Source: Liolophura sinensis (taxonomy: Eukaryota > Mollusca > Polyplacophora > Chitonida > Chitonidae). Taken from it: 64,000 bases of DNA. Location of the stretch: assembly GCF_032854445.1 (NCBI RefSeq), contig NC_088298.1, positions 19,117,976-19,181,975 on the forward strand. Direction: 5' to 3'. The notes below the pieces were generated by a model. The model had not been told where the DNA came from, ran no database searches, and was given only the letters and a program-made list of their open reading frames with translations. Position numbers and translations under genes: made by a program. Positions 54,805-64,000 of the stretch are shown here, piece by piece. Each line of letters begins with the position of its first letter. Position 1 is the stretch's first letter.

Positions 54805-55005
54805 GTTGATTATGAAATGAGCCAGTTTGACATAGACTTCCAGCGCAGCGAGCGTCACGACATGGCGACATTAGAGAAGGAACAGCCAGAAGAGGAGATA
54901 ACCCGGGAAGTGTCCGAGGATGTCTCGGCTCGCTATGACTATGCTCCGAAGACAAAGGATTTGGAAGAAGCTGAGGAACACACACTCAAAATTCCTAAAG
55001 CACAG
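54805..55005 (+). CDS. Exon 21: acidic non-Ig linker, part 2
   Basis: The 201-nt exon is symmetric (phase 0 to phase 0) and encodes 'VDYEMSQFDIDFQRSERHDM', 'EEEITREVSEDVSARYDYAP' and 'KDLEEAEEHTLKIPKAQ'. No Ig pattern or other known domain is recognised. Being symmetric, it could be skipped without frame loss. Donor is gtaggt. Confidence 0.82.
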
Positions 55006-55474
55006 GTAGGTTTATGTTAATTTGTGAGAATTCTAAAATACTAGTGCGCTCCGCTTTTGATAATAATTCATATCTGCTACACAGTATAAATAACATGACT
55101 CTACTTTTGATGGCATTCATTCAATAGCTGAAGAAATTACGCATGTAACAGCGAAAGATCTGTGATGTCATCATTGCCTGTGATGACCACCAGTACACTG
55201 AGCGCTGTACTTCTTGGGTGATCGGTAATACACGCGGCAAATGTGAAGTCGATGGAATAAAGAGTTGTGGAGAAAATCAAGAGAAAGGCATACATACTTT
55301 ACAGAGTTTCCTCCTTTTATACTTGGTTTAAACATTCGCAGGTGGATTTGAGATCGTACCTATTTAAAATGGAATTTATCCAGCATCGATGTATACTGGA
55401 AGAGTTGTTCTGGCCTTGTTCATACCTTATTCCATGGTTTACATCGATGCCTGTTGTTGTTGTGCTTGCTTCAG
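55006..55474 (+). other. Intron 21
   Basis: The 469-bp phase-0 intron runs from gtaggt to 'tgtgcttgcttcag'. Nothing notable is seen in it. Confidence 0.8.
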
Positions 55475-55733
55475 TGGAAGTGGCTCGTACCTCTTGAAGA
55501 CATGCACGTAAAGGAGAAAGAAGCCGCCAAATTTGAGTGCGAATTCTCCATCACTGATGTCAATGTCACCTGGAAGGTCAAGGAAGAAGAGATTGAAGCC
55601 AGTCCGAAGTACGCCATTGTTGCTGACGGCAAGCACCATACGCTTGTCATCAGTAAGACCAAACCTGAAGACGAAGGGCCTGTGTCGTGTAGCTTCAACG
55701 ACATCACAACAGAAGCGCGGCTCACTGTTAGAG
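55475..55733 (+). CDS. Exon 22: Ig 12
   Basis: The 259-nt exon holds a complete Ig domain: 'WKWLVPLEDMHVKEKEAAKF', 'ECEFSITDVNVTWKVKEEEI', 'PEDEGPVSCSFNDITTEARL'. It has both cysteines. From here on the Ig domains are shorter and share a 'DGxxHxLxI' E strand, unlike Ig 1-11. It enters in phase 0 and leaves in phase 1 at gtaaaa. Confidence 0.88.
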
Positions 55734-56198
55734 GTAAAACTGGTTGTCTCCCTTTCTTGACTTACGTTTTGCTGACAAATTCCAATGTCTTCATAGGGTT
55801 TCAAACACTAATTGGGGATAGCATTCAGTGAGCTGGTTTTGCAGTAAGTAATTGAAATTGTTATTAGTGACTTAAAAGGAGCTTCATTGCTTTAGATTTC
55901 ACTGTCTTAAAATGATGATAGTTGCGGAGGTAAAATTATTGTATTGAAAACTGAGTGTTTTACGTGGATAATGTCGATGTGACATTTTTATGTTTTTAAA
56001 AATGTTTCGACGTTCTGGTTGAAAAATATTAACAAAATACTTTCATTACTTTTAGAGTATAAAATTGATGTTCACAAATAATGAAAGTTCACATAGTTAC
56101 AGCTTGGAGAGTTTGTCTTAATCCAGGGTCCGTTACTGTATCATTTCCTGGTTTTCTCTGTTAATATTTTGACATAGTTAATGTAACTTCTTCCACAG
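55734..56198 (+). other. Intron 22
   Basis: The 465-bp phase-1 intron runs from gtaaaa to 'taacttcttccacag'. Nothing notable is seen in it. Confidence 0.8.
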
Positions 56199-56465
56199 AA
56201 CTGACAAGAGAGTTCACCTCAAGACTTGAGGACACCAAAGCCGTCGTCAATGGCGATGTGGTCTTTAAATGCCAGACAACGGTAGAAGACGAAACTGTGG
56301 ACTGGTACCTTGACGGCAGGAAACTGGAGGGCGACAACAAATATGAAATGACATCAGTTGGTGCCGAACACACCCTGACTATTCACGATGTTCAGCAGGC
56401 AGATGGCGGCACCGTTACTGTCTGCTACGGCGATGACGAATCATCAGCAAAACTGGAAGTTGAAG
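56199..56465 (+). CDS. Exon 23: Ig 13 (267-nt symmetric exon)
   Basis: The exon is exactly 267 nt, phase 1 to phase 1, and holds one domain: 'ELTREFTSRLEDTKAVVNGD', 'VDWYLDGRKLEGDNKYEM', 'ADGGTVTVCYGDDESSAKLE'. It has the same length and phase as exons 25, 26 and 27. The B-strand Cys is in 'VFKCQTT', and the F strand has 'VTVCYGD'. Confidence 0.89.
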
Positions 56466-56886
56466 GTGCGCATGTTTTTCCTTTTTCTTTACCAGATAAC
56501 CGTCGGTGAATACATAATCTCTCTCATACACCCGTATTATCTTAAATGTACAAATATATTATAGCATAAAAACTAAGAAAAGGTTAAAAAAAAAGAATTT
56601 ATCAGGTTAGTTTGGAAATTGGTCTCTTTATGATTTACAAATGGTAGGAGTGTGTCGGACGATAGATTCTACTAAATTTCATTGATAGTAAAGGTTGAAT
56701 GGATGGATTATGAAGGTTTAACGTCACACTGGCAGTATTTCAGCTATTTTTGATGAGAGAAGAACTTTATGAACCAGAAGAAAAGTTTCACGTCAATATT
56801 AGCTATATGGTTTTGTAAGAAGATGATATGAGAAAGTTCTGTTACTTCAAACCATTACATTTAAATTGCTTGTATTTTTTTTTCAG
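56466..56886 (+). other. Intron 23, with a possible reverse SINE fragment
   Basis: The 421-bp phase-1 intron runs from gtgcgc to 'tgtatttttttttcag'. At 56700-56760 'gtttaacgtcacactggcag' and 'tatttcagctat' could be an old SINE tail in reverse orientation; similarity is weak. Confidence 0.6.
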
Positions 56887-57699
56887 ATGTGGAAGCGGAA
56901 TTTACAATTTACCTGAAGGATGTTACAGCCAAAGAGGGCACTGTCGCTGTATTCGAATGTGAGCTGACAATTGACGTCGATAAAGACAAAGTCCGTTGGT
57001 TCCTTAATGATGTAGAACTCACGCAAGACCAGAAATTCGAATTCCTGGCAGACGGACCCTCCCAGAAACTTGTCATCAAAGATGTCGCTGTCACAGATGC
57101 TGGAAAAGTCACCATCCAGATCGGGGATCGTATGTCCACAGCTAACTTCATCGTGGAAGAAATCCCTGCCGAATTTACCATCCCGCTGAAAGACATGACG
57201 GTGGTTGAAAAGTCTACAGTTGAGTTTGAAATCGAGCTCAGTAAAGACGTTCCGCCTGGCGACGTACACTGGTTCGCCGCGGACTTCGAGCTTCAGCCAG
57301 ACGCCAGGATTCAGATGATTTCCAACGGCAAGAAACACAAACTGATAATCAACGACGTAACGTTGGACGACGCGTCCACGATCACTGTCAAGGTCGGCGA
57401 CCAAACAACATCGGCTGAGCTGACGGTGGAAAAACTACCAGCCGAGTTCATTCTGGGGCTTTCCGACGTCACTGCCAAGGAAAACACCATTGCGGAGTTC
57501 GTCTGCAAACTTTCGGAAGATGTGGATTCTGTGCAGTGGTTTGTTGGCGAAGAAGAAGTTGTACCTGATGATAAATATGAGATCATTACTGACGGACCCG
57601 TCCACAAACTCCTCATTAGAGAAGTTTCAGTCCTGGATGAAGGTCCAGTGACTGTCAGAGTGGATGATGCTACTACAACAGCGACACTCTTTGTCCAGG
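56887..57699 (+). CDS. Exon 24: Ig 14, 15 and 16 in one exon
   Basis: The 813-nt symmetric exon (phase 1 to phase 1) encodes three consecutive Ig domains of about 90 residues without an intron. They start 'AEFTIYLKDVTAKEGTVAV', 'AEFTIPLKDMTVVEKSTVE' and 'AEFILGLSDVTAKENTIAE', and end 'GDRMSTANFIVEE', 'GDQTTSAELTVEK' and 'DDATTTATLFVQG'. Each has the Trp ('VRWF', 'VHWF', 'VQWF') and a 'DGPSQKLVI'-like E strand. Ig 15 lacks a B-strand Cys ('VEFEIEL'), and the F strands lack Cys. Donor is gtgagt. Confidence 0.9.
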
Positions 57700-58318
57700 G
57701 TGAGTAAGGATTGTCATTTAGGCTCACTTGTTACTTCTAAAACTGGATTTATAATCAATTGTCGGACAAATATTGCAAGAAATGCAAAGCAAAATAATTG
57801 TTCTGTGAGACGCATGTGTCATATAAAAACTGACCGCAGTAAGAACAAGTGAATATTTTTGAGCTCTAATATTTCTTCTGCAGTTTTCTTTAAGAACTGA
57901 AATTATCTGCTAGGTTGCATGGTGTAGGTACCACACAAATAATAATACATGATTATGGCTTAACGCCGAGACGACAAAACAAGTAAAAAATCTGAATGGT
58001 TCACTAGCTGTGTTAACTTCAAAGCCTAAATACCGATTAGATAGATAAATAAAACAGAAAACATTTGGAATTTCTTTACCTGCGGTGCGTGTATGTTTAT
58101 TACACTTTCATTATCAAATGTTTTCACCCATAATGCTGGCCGGCGTCGTATCGGTGAAATATTCTTGAGTATGGCGTAAAACACGCATCAAATAAATAAA
58201 TGAATCAAACCAAAAGTTGTCAGCTACATCCTGATTGCCCCACTATCAATATTTTCCATAACACGTCTGTTTATAAAGAAATCATAAATTGTGAAAAGCG
58301 CTCATTTTTTTTCTTCAG
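57700..58318 (+). other. Intron 24, containing a SINE tail
   Basis: The 619-bp phase-1 intron runs from gtgagt to 'cattttttttcttcag'. It carries the SINE fragment at 58125-58206. Confidence 0.83.
58125..58206 (+). mobile_element. SINE tail fragment
   Basis: The fragment contains 'cacccataatgctggccggc', 'ggtgaaatattcttgagtat' and 'ggcgtaaaacacgcatcaaa' with an aaataaat tail. It is truncated on its 5' side. Confidence 0.8.
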
Positions 58319-58585
58319 AATTACCTCCAAAATTCATTAAGCCTCTCACAGACATGACTGTCCAGGAAGGCGATAAGGCAGAATTTGTGTGCGAGGTGTC
58401 GAAAGAAGGCGCCACCGTCAAGTGGTTCCTGGATGGTCAGGAAATCCTTCCTGATGATCGTTACCACATCCTGAGTGACGGACGGACGCACAGACTCGTC
58501 ATCGATGACGCCCTTCTCCCCGACTCTGGAGATATTACGGCTCGTGTGGAAGACGAGCAAACAACCGCGACTTTAACGGTGGAAG
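58319..58585 (+). CDS. Exon 25: Ig 17 (267-nt symmetric exon)
   Basis: The 267-nt exon, phase 1 to phase 1, encodes 'ELPPKFIKPLTDMTVQEGDK', 'AEFVCEVSKEGATVKWFLDG' and 'SGDITARVEDEQTTATLTVE'. The B-strand Cys is present, and the F strand has 'ITARV' without Cys. Donor is gtaaag. Confidence 0.89.
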
Positions 58586-60227
58586 GTAAAGTTGTCTTCT
58601 TGGTATTTTAGTATTTGTGTTCACGCTTGTATTCGTAGCCGTCTTCCTGTGTCTATTTGGTCCTTTAGTCTTTGTGTTTGAGCTTGTACCCATAGCTGTC
58701 TTCCATGTGTCTGTTGTCTTGTTTGGTAATTTGCACTTTTATTGCTAGATAGTTCGTCATCTTTTGTCTGTAGTTTATTCCAGTGCTTCATTTTGTTAAC
58801 TCTGTAATTTGCTCTTGTTTCCTTGTACCATTTGTTTGTGTCCACAATGTAGTGTGCTCTTGTACAATGTCCCTGTAAAATTGTTCTTGTATCCCAGTAG
58901 CTTAGTGTCATGTAGCATGTTTCCTTGTAACTGTGATATGTCCTTTTACCCTAAAGTAACTCCCCATAGCTATCTTTTTAGCTTTTCTTTTTTTGGGAAC
59001 AATTAGACTGTTTAATATCACATCAACGACAGCTTTGTGGTTGTTACGCTTAGTAGTTTCATAATGAAACATTCCCATTATGCTTTTGCTGCTGTAGACA
59101 TCAGACAGCTTAATTACGTAGTGGTGTTTTGTAGCAGATCAAATTTCCATATAGATAAACTGTGCGTATCCTCTCTGTGTGATATGTGCTTTATCATATC
59201 TGTCAACCTGGCATACCGATGTTATTCATCTGTTTTGCTTTACAATGAAGTAGTTTGGTATATATGGCAATGTGAAGCAATGGGGTTGTATTATTATTCC
59301 GGAAATGAAAAATTGATCACGTTATACAGGATAACATGTGTTAGAATGAAACTATAACTGGTTGCATTATAGCTTTCTGTTCCTGAGGCGGGTAGTCTGT
59401 GACCTAATTTAGAAGCCACGCATTTCTTAGGTAAAATTTTGGTGGATATTCACGGGAGATAACACTGTTATATCACAAAAGCAAAAAGTAACTTCGTCTC
59501 AAGCAAAAAAGACATAGGTAATACTTGGGAATATCTTAAAATATATTGCAATGAAATGACTGATTTAGGTTCAGTAAGATGGAACTTGTTGAGGAATAGT
59601 AAAAGAGAATGTTAAAAAGAAGAAATAATTTGTCGGCCATCTTGGTGGACTATTAGCATTGACAAATTTGTTACTAGGATGAATAATTATCGGTATACAG
59701 GACTCGCTGTTTCTTTGTTTCTGTGCACCAAATCCTTCCTCAAGCTGCCTTAATGCTGTTGATCCTTTTCTCTTGTACAAATAATCTTGTGAATAATAAT
59801 ATAGATGAGCGTAGATAGATGATATAGATGTGATAAGAGAGATGTGAACAGTGTCCATGTACTTATCTATTCTATCATTATCGCGGTATTTCTCTATTGT
59901 TCTGTATTGTAAAGATATAAACCTATTAAAACTGAATATATAAAATGTATGTGTCTTTCTGTGTTTTCCTTTGCGTGTGTGTGTGTGTTTCTGTGAACCC
60001 CTTTGGTTGTTTTGAGAGTACTGTTCGTGCATGGTGAACTCCTTTGATTGTTTTGTGAATTTGTCTGGTGTTTTGTGAATTCGTCTGGTGTTTTGTGAAC
60101 TCCTTGGATGTGCTGGAAAATATTCTCTCTACTGTTCTGTTATTTCCGATCTGTGTTGCTGTACTCTAACTATCTGATTGTTGACGGTTCGTGTAAATGT
60201 AGTTAAATATAACCTCGGCATTTTCAG
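58586..60227 (+). other. Intron 25
   Basis: The 1,642-bp phase-1 intron runs from gtaaag to 'cctcggcattttcag'. It contains a degenerate duplication of about 58 bp near 58617-58730 ('cttgta..catagc.gtcttcc'), a short GT run near 59977-59989 and about three 21-bp 'gttttgtgaattcgtctggt' repeats at 60030-60100. Short open frames on both strands look incidental. Confidence 0.75.
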
Positions 60228-60494
60228 AGTTGGGAGCAACTTTCGTCATAGGCCTTTCAGATAAGGAAGTCTACGAGGAAAGTGACTTTTCATTAGAAGT
60301 CACTCTCTCTAAGCCCCAGGCTGAAGTTTCCTGGCTCCTCGATGATTTCGAAATTAAGCCTAGTGATAAATACGAATTCACTGCTCAAGACACGCAACGT
60401 CAGCTTTCTGTCCACAACGTAACCCTTGACGACGAAGGGGATTACACGTGTCTCCTTGGAGACCAATCCACAACGGCTTTCGTGGCTGTCCTTG
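60228..60494 (+). CDS. Exon 26: Ig 18 (267-nt symmetric exon)
   Basis: The 267-nt exon, phase 1 to phase 1, encodes 'ELGATFVIGLSDKEVYEESD', 'AEVSWLLDDFEIKPSDKYEF' and 'DEGDYTCLLGDQSTTAFVAV'. The B strand lacks Cys ('FSLEVTLS'), while the F-strand Cys is kept, the opposite of Ig 17. Donor is gtaaag. Confidence 0.89.
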
Positions 60495-61710
60495 GTAAAG
60501 TCCGAATGAAGGAATGAAGTTACTGTTTGACCTTTACGTTCTGCACCAGAACAGTATTTTTGTAGATTTGAGGTTTTGTTTTCCACAAGGTTTTGCACTC
60601 CACCACACAAGTTGTTCATTTATGCCATGCATTATATGACATTGCTTGCAGTTTGATCCCCTTGCCAAGATTTTATGTTTGAAAAATGCACTCGTATATG
60701 ACATAAATTAAATTATTATATGAAAATCTTTTCTGAGGAAAAGTTTTTTGAGGAATTTGCTCTCTACTTTTTGACCTCCATTCCATAAAACAGCGTTTCG
60801 TCTTGATACCCTCAACACCTGGTTTATGTGTGACTCCCGCCTTATTCTTTCACCTTTCAGCAGGATCAGTACCTTGCCAACTTTGGGTTTTGCTTGTCTT
60901 TTTATTTTCTTGTGTCTCCTTTACCCAAAACAACTCTATCCCGACACTTTCGCAGTGCACACAAAATTAGTTACAGATATAGTTATGAAACATGGTTACC
61001 ATTCATATAGTTTACACTCAGTTGTTTTGCACTGTTTATTTGTAAGTAGTTGCAATAGGTAATGGCAACATGCCATAAAAGACCAACTTCGTTCATGACA
61101 GCGTTGCTCAGTTTGCTTTATTCTATTGATTTCGAAAGGCGACTTGAAGAGCTAGGGTGATACTGGGAAAACCAGTTTTAGCGCCAAAAGTAATGTTTAT
61201 TTGCCTGTGAACATTCACTTGTTTCTTTGTGCATTTACGGTAATTACATGTATAACGTATCAGGTTAGGGATGCATGCTGCCCATCATACCGCACATGAT
61301 GGATCTTGGTGAGACCACACTCTTATAAACGTCACAAACAGGATTCCATATTTCAGACTAATTAAGTTTATTCTTAACGCTGACAGTCTGTTTTATCCAG
61401 TGTTCTAAATTGTTCTTACCGCATCATGTACTTTCTCAAAAATAAAATGGATGTTTTTTGCTTCATTCAGTTTTGAAGTTTCATTCCACGTTTTAATAAA
61501 ACAATAGTTCAGTTTCATTTCTGCTATCTCATTGTTGCACTTATTGGAATTTATATAGAAAGCTGAACAGATATACAGATCACTTGTGTCGAGTTCATTC
61601 TTCCCCTTTGCATAGCTTGGTCCATTCCAGTTGATTATGACGCATATTTTTTACCAGCAAAAACAATAGATGCCATGACTAATGCGATTACACTGTTCTC
61701 TTTCTCTCAG
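60495..61710 (+). other. Intron 26
   Basis: The 1,216-bp phase-1 intron runs from gtaaag to 'gttctctttctctcag'. It is AT-rich and I see no repeat or coding signal. Confidence 0.78.
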
Positions 61711-61977
61711 AAACCAGCGTGGAATTCATGGCCGAGCTGGAAGAGACGCGCGTTGAAGAGCACAAGATGGCTTTCTTTAGCTGCGAAGTCAACAAAGAGA
61801 ACGTCTCGGTGAAATGGTACAAGAACGGTCGTCTGATCGCTCCAAGCGAGAAACACCAGCTGATTGACGAGGGTAGGAAACACACCTTGATAATCAACGA
61901 TGCAGAGAAGACTGATGCTACAGAGTATTCCGTCGTGGTAGGCGACAAGAAGAGTTCTGCCAAGCTCTACCTCGATG
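61711..61977 (+). CDS. Exon 27: Ig 19 (267-nt symmetric exon), last exon seen
   Basis: The 267-nt exon, phase 1 to phase 1, encodes 'ETSVEFMAELEETRVEEHKM', 'AFFSCEVNKENVSVKWYKNG' and 'ATEYSVVVGDKKSSAKLYLD'. The B-strand Cys is present; the F strand has 'YSVVVGD'. It ends in a donor gtacgt with no stop codon, so the gene should continue to the right of the window. Confidence 0.88.
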
Positions 61978-64000
61978 GTACGTGCATTCGTCTCTTCCTG
62001 ATTTTGTTGTTCTTCTTTGCTGGTGTTTTAACTGCCTGGTGTGCCTACTGGACTCTTGACACGGATTGAAGTGCCAAGTTTTCTTTTGCCAAAAAACATA
62101 TTTTCTGCAAGTGATTGATTCTGAAGATCTTAATGAACCGTGTAAAATTTGTTTTGTATATATTTTTAAAGCTTTTGTGTGTATTTGCAAATGTTTTCAC
62201 TCAGTTTTGTGTGATTTACTGATTTAATGCATTTTATACTCATATAAGCATTATTCACATATAAGCATTATAATTAACAAGTCGTTTTGGAAATTATTTA
62301 ACATTTTTGACTGTTTTCTATTTTTGAAGCATTGTCTCAGTACTGTTTTGTCCAAGATGACATCGTTTGATGTTTCACGTCAGTTCACCTCTCAACCACA
62401 CCTCTAAGTTCATCTTCGTTGATATAGACATTTAGAGGGGTTATCCACTCTAATTGGCTCTTTATACTACTGCATGGGGGAAATGGCTTGCATGTTGAAT
62501 TGAGGATTGCTATACTTTCGTCTGTCGATAACAAAACTATCGCTTACTATGTTGTAGTTTGCATCACTTAGCATTTTTTTGCAACAGTCTCTTCATTGAA
62601 TTCGAGCTACGCAGCTTTACAGTCACTCACCTTTTGTTACAACACATTGCAAGGATATGCTTCTGTATGGAGGTTGATTTTATAATGCATACCAACCACA
62701 TGGCTTTGATACCAAGACACAGCTTGAAAGATGTATATGGGATATGGAATAATGTGACCTTAGTTTAACAATTCACCATTTTTCGACGCATCAAACTGAA
62801 AGCGATTACAGCACACAAGGTGGAAGGTTTCATTACAAACTGCTTTTATCCGTGACGCAAAGTGGAGCTAATTTCATATGCAGATTATTGCTTGACCGTG
62901 CAATGCGTGCAATTATTTAAACTCAAGCGTTTGCAACATGTTACGGGTATTGCACATAGTACCAGCATAACTAAGCCTGTCTAAACCCAGGCTTTTGTAA
63001 CAGACTAAAACAATACACCCATTACTACCAACGCTTATTCTATGCAATTTCCTACAACCGAAGTGTCTCATATCAAGGATTCGTCTGTCTTGTAGACTGA
63101 TCCTCATCTGTCTTTTAAACTGATCCTCATCTGTCTTGTAAACTGATCCTCATCTGTCTTGTAAACTCATCCTCACCTATCTTGTAAACTCATCATCTCT
63201 CTTGTAAACTGATCCTCACCTATCTTGTAAACTGATTCTCACCTGTCTTGTAAACTGATCCTCATCTGTCTTGTAAACTGATCCTCACCTGTTTCTTTAC
63301 TGTGAAACTTCCTTAACTCAGCTCCACAGCTCTGATAACCCCTCAGCCTGAAGAAAATAAAGCTTTAATTGTTAAAACTAAAAACCCAGAAAATGCATAA
63401 TCGGCTCTCGGAGGTGATATTTTGGAATTGTTACCTTGTGTAATTTTGAAAATTAATGCTCTCAAGCTTTTAATGTAAATGTTGTCATATGTTATATGTC
63501 ATATGTCTAATGGAATGTGCAGTGTTTTCTGACGTCTTTCCTGAGCATACATAATTTGAACAAAAGTTTGCAAATCTGTAGCTTCTTGAAGATCAAACCA
63601 GAGAATAAAACATGTGAGGAAATTCGAGGAAATTATCTTTGCATTAACCTGGATCTGCTTTGTAATTCTTCTAATAACCTTTAGACTTGTAAAGTGGTTG
63701 TCACTGGAAAAACATGTTTGACAGGATTGACAGAGAGAATTAAAAGTAACGTCGCATAGTTCCGTCCGTGTAGTAAGGTTAATTTACCAGTCTTGAGAAA
63801 TAGAGCAAATTACCCCCAAGCATTCATACCTGGTAATAATATAAAATAATAAAATAATATTAAACATGACAAGAAAAAATCTCCAGAGAGAAATGACTTT
63901 ATTTTACTAAATAAAAGTCAGCCATCAACTGTCACTGTATGGTTGAGCTAATATACATGAGTGGTTTCATAATATAGCTATAACATTTTTTTTTTTAGTT
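61978..64000 (+). other. Start of a further intron, open at the right edge
   Basis: The 2,023 bp after exon 27 are AT-rich and show no Ig-like coding segment on either strand. A 23-bp minisatellite lies at 63082-63295. I take this as the first part of a long phase-1 intron. Confidence 0.7.
63082..63295 (+). repeat. Minisatellite, 23-bp unit, about 9 copies
   Basis: Copies of 'tcttgtaaactgatcctcat' plus 'ctg' recur with few changes. Variation is limited to single substitutions and one shorter copy near 63190-63200. Confidence 0.9.

Larger units (their letters stand above)
1..61977 (+). other. Titin-family giant muscle protein gene, partial at both ends
   Basis: This is the overall gene model: one exon from the left edge to 32420, then 26 further exons up to 61977, all on the plus strand. 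The sequence shows acidic Glu/Pro/Val/Lys/Thr-rich repeats followed by about 19 I-set Ig domains, each with the typical Trp, a 'DxGxYxC'-like F strand and a 'G-x-A/V-x-x-x-x-x-L-x-V' G strand. Proteins with an elastic PEVK-like stretch joined to tandem Ig domains are known as titin in vertebrates, Sallimus in flies and TTN-1 in nematodes; they span part of the sarcomere and act as molecular springs. Exon phases agree at every junction, and the coding total in the window is roughly 38.4 kb (about 12,800 residues). No kinase or fibronectin III domain is visible, so it could also be an obscurin- or kettin-like relative. Neither the start codon nor the stop codon is in the window. Confidence 0.85.

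Noticed and set aside
59037-60032. Open frames of 106 codons (plus) and 153 codons (minus) in intron 25
   Set aside because: No domain, low-complexity composition, and no splice signals linking them to the gene.

Overview
The window reads as animal nuclear DNA, most likely from a mollusc or another lophotrochozoan. It holds one very large interrupted gene on the plus strand. GT-AG introns with pyrimidine-rich acceptors separate short exons. Six interspersed elements share a 3' end of the type seen in molluscan tRNA-derived SINEs (core 'cttgagtacggcgtaaaac' followed by an aaataaat tail). I see no prokaryotic features, no rRNA or tRNA gene, and no convincing second gene.

The gene looks like a titin-family muscle protein (titin/connectin, Sallimus, TTN-1 type). 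It is open at the left edge, and it probably continues past the right edge, because the last exon ends in a phase-1 donor. From 1 to 32420 the DNA appears to be a single exon of more than 32 kb. That exon encodes about 10,800 residues of acidic, PEVK-like repeats in four blocks: A (1-6950, 'TITTYHET' modules in 1.37-kb super-repeats), B (7498-10622, Pro-Gln repeats of 56 residues), C (10623-20040, about 70 copies of a 45-residue unit) and D (20041-32390, 38 copies of a 107-116-residue unit). From 33108 to 61977, 26 exons encode about 1,980 residues forming some 19 I-set immunoglobulin domains. One non-Ig linker lies near 53.5-55.0 kb. All exon phases are mutually compatible from 32420 to 61977.

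The reading frame of the giant exon is broken only between about 5510 and 7231. There the fourth 1.37-kb copy and the sequence just after it carry a cluster of single-base insertions and deletions, mostly in homopolymers. I read this as probable consensus error, with decay as the alternative.

The introns carry several minisatellites, most strikingly a 93-bp array of about 14 copies at 51562-52942. They also hold the SINE remnants, a 21-base C run, and a candidate 33-nt cassette microexon at 44922-44954 that would insert into the middle of an Ig domain. In working order, the acidic repeat blocks would form a long extensible or unstructured spring, and the tandem Ig domains the folded, stiffer portion of the same sarcomeric filament. 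Kinase, fibronectin III and anchoring domains, if present, lie outside this window.
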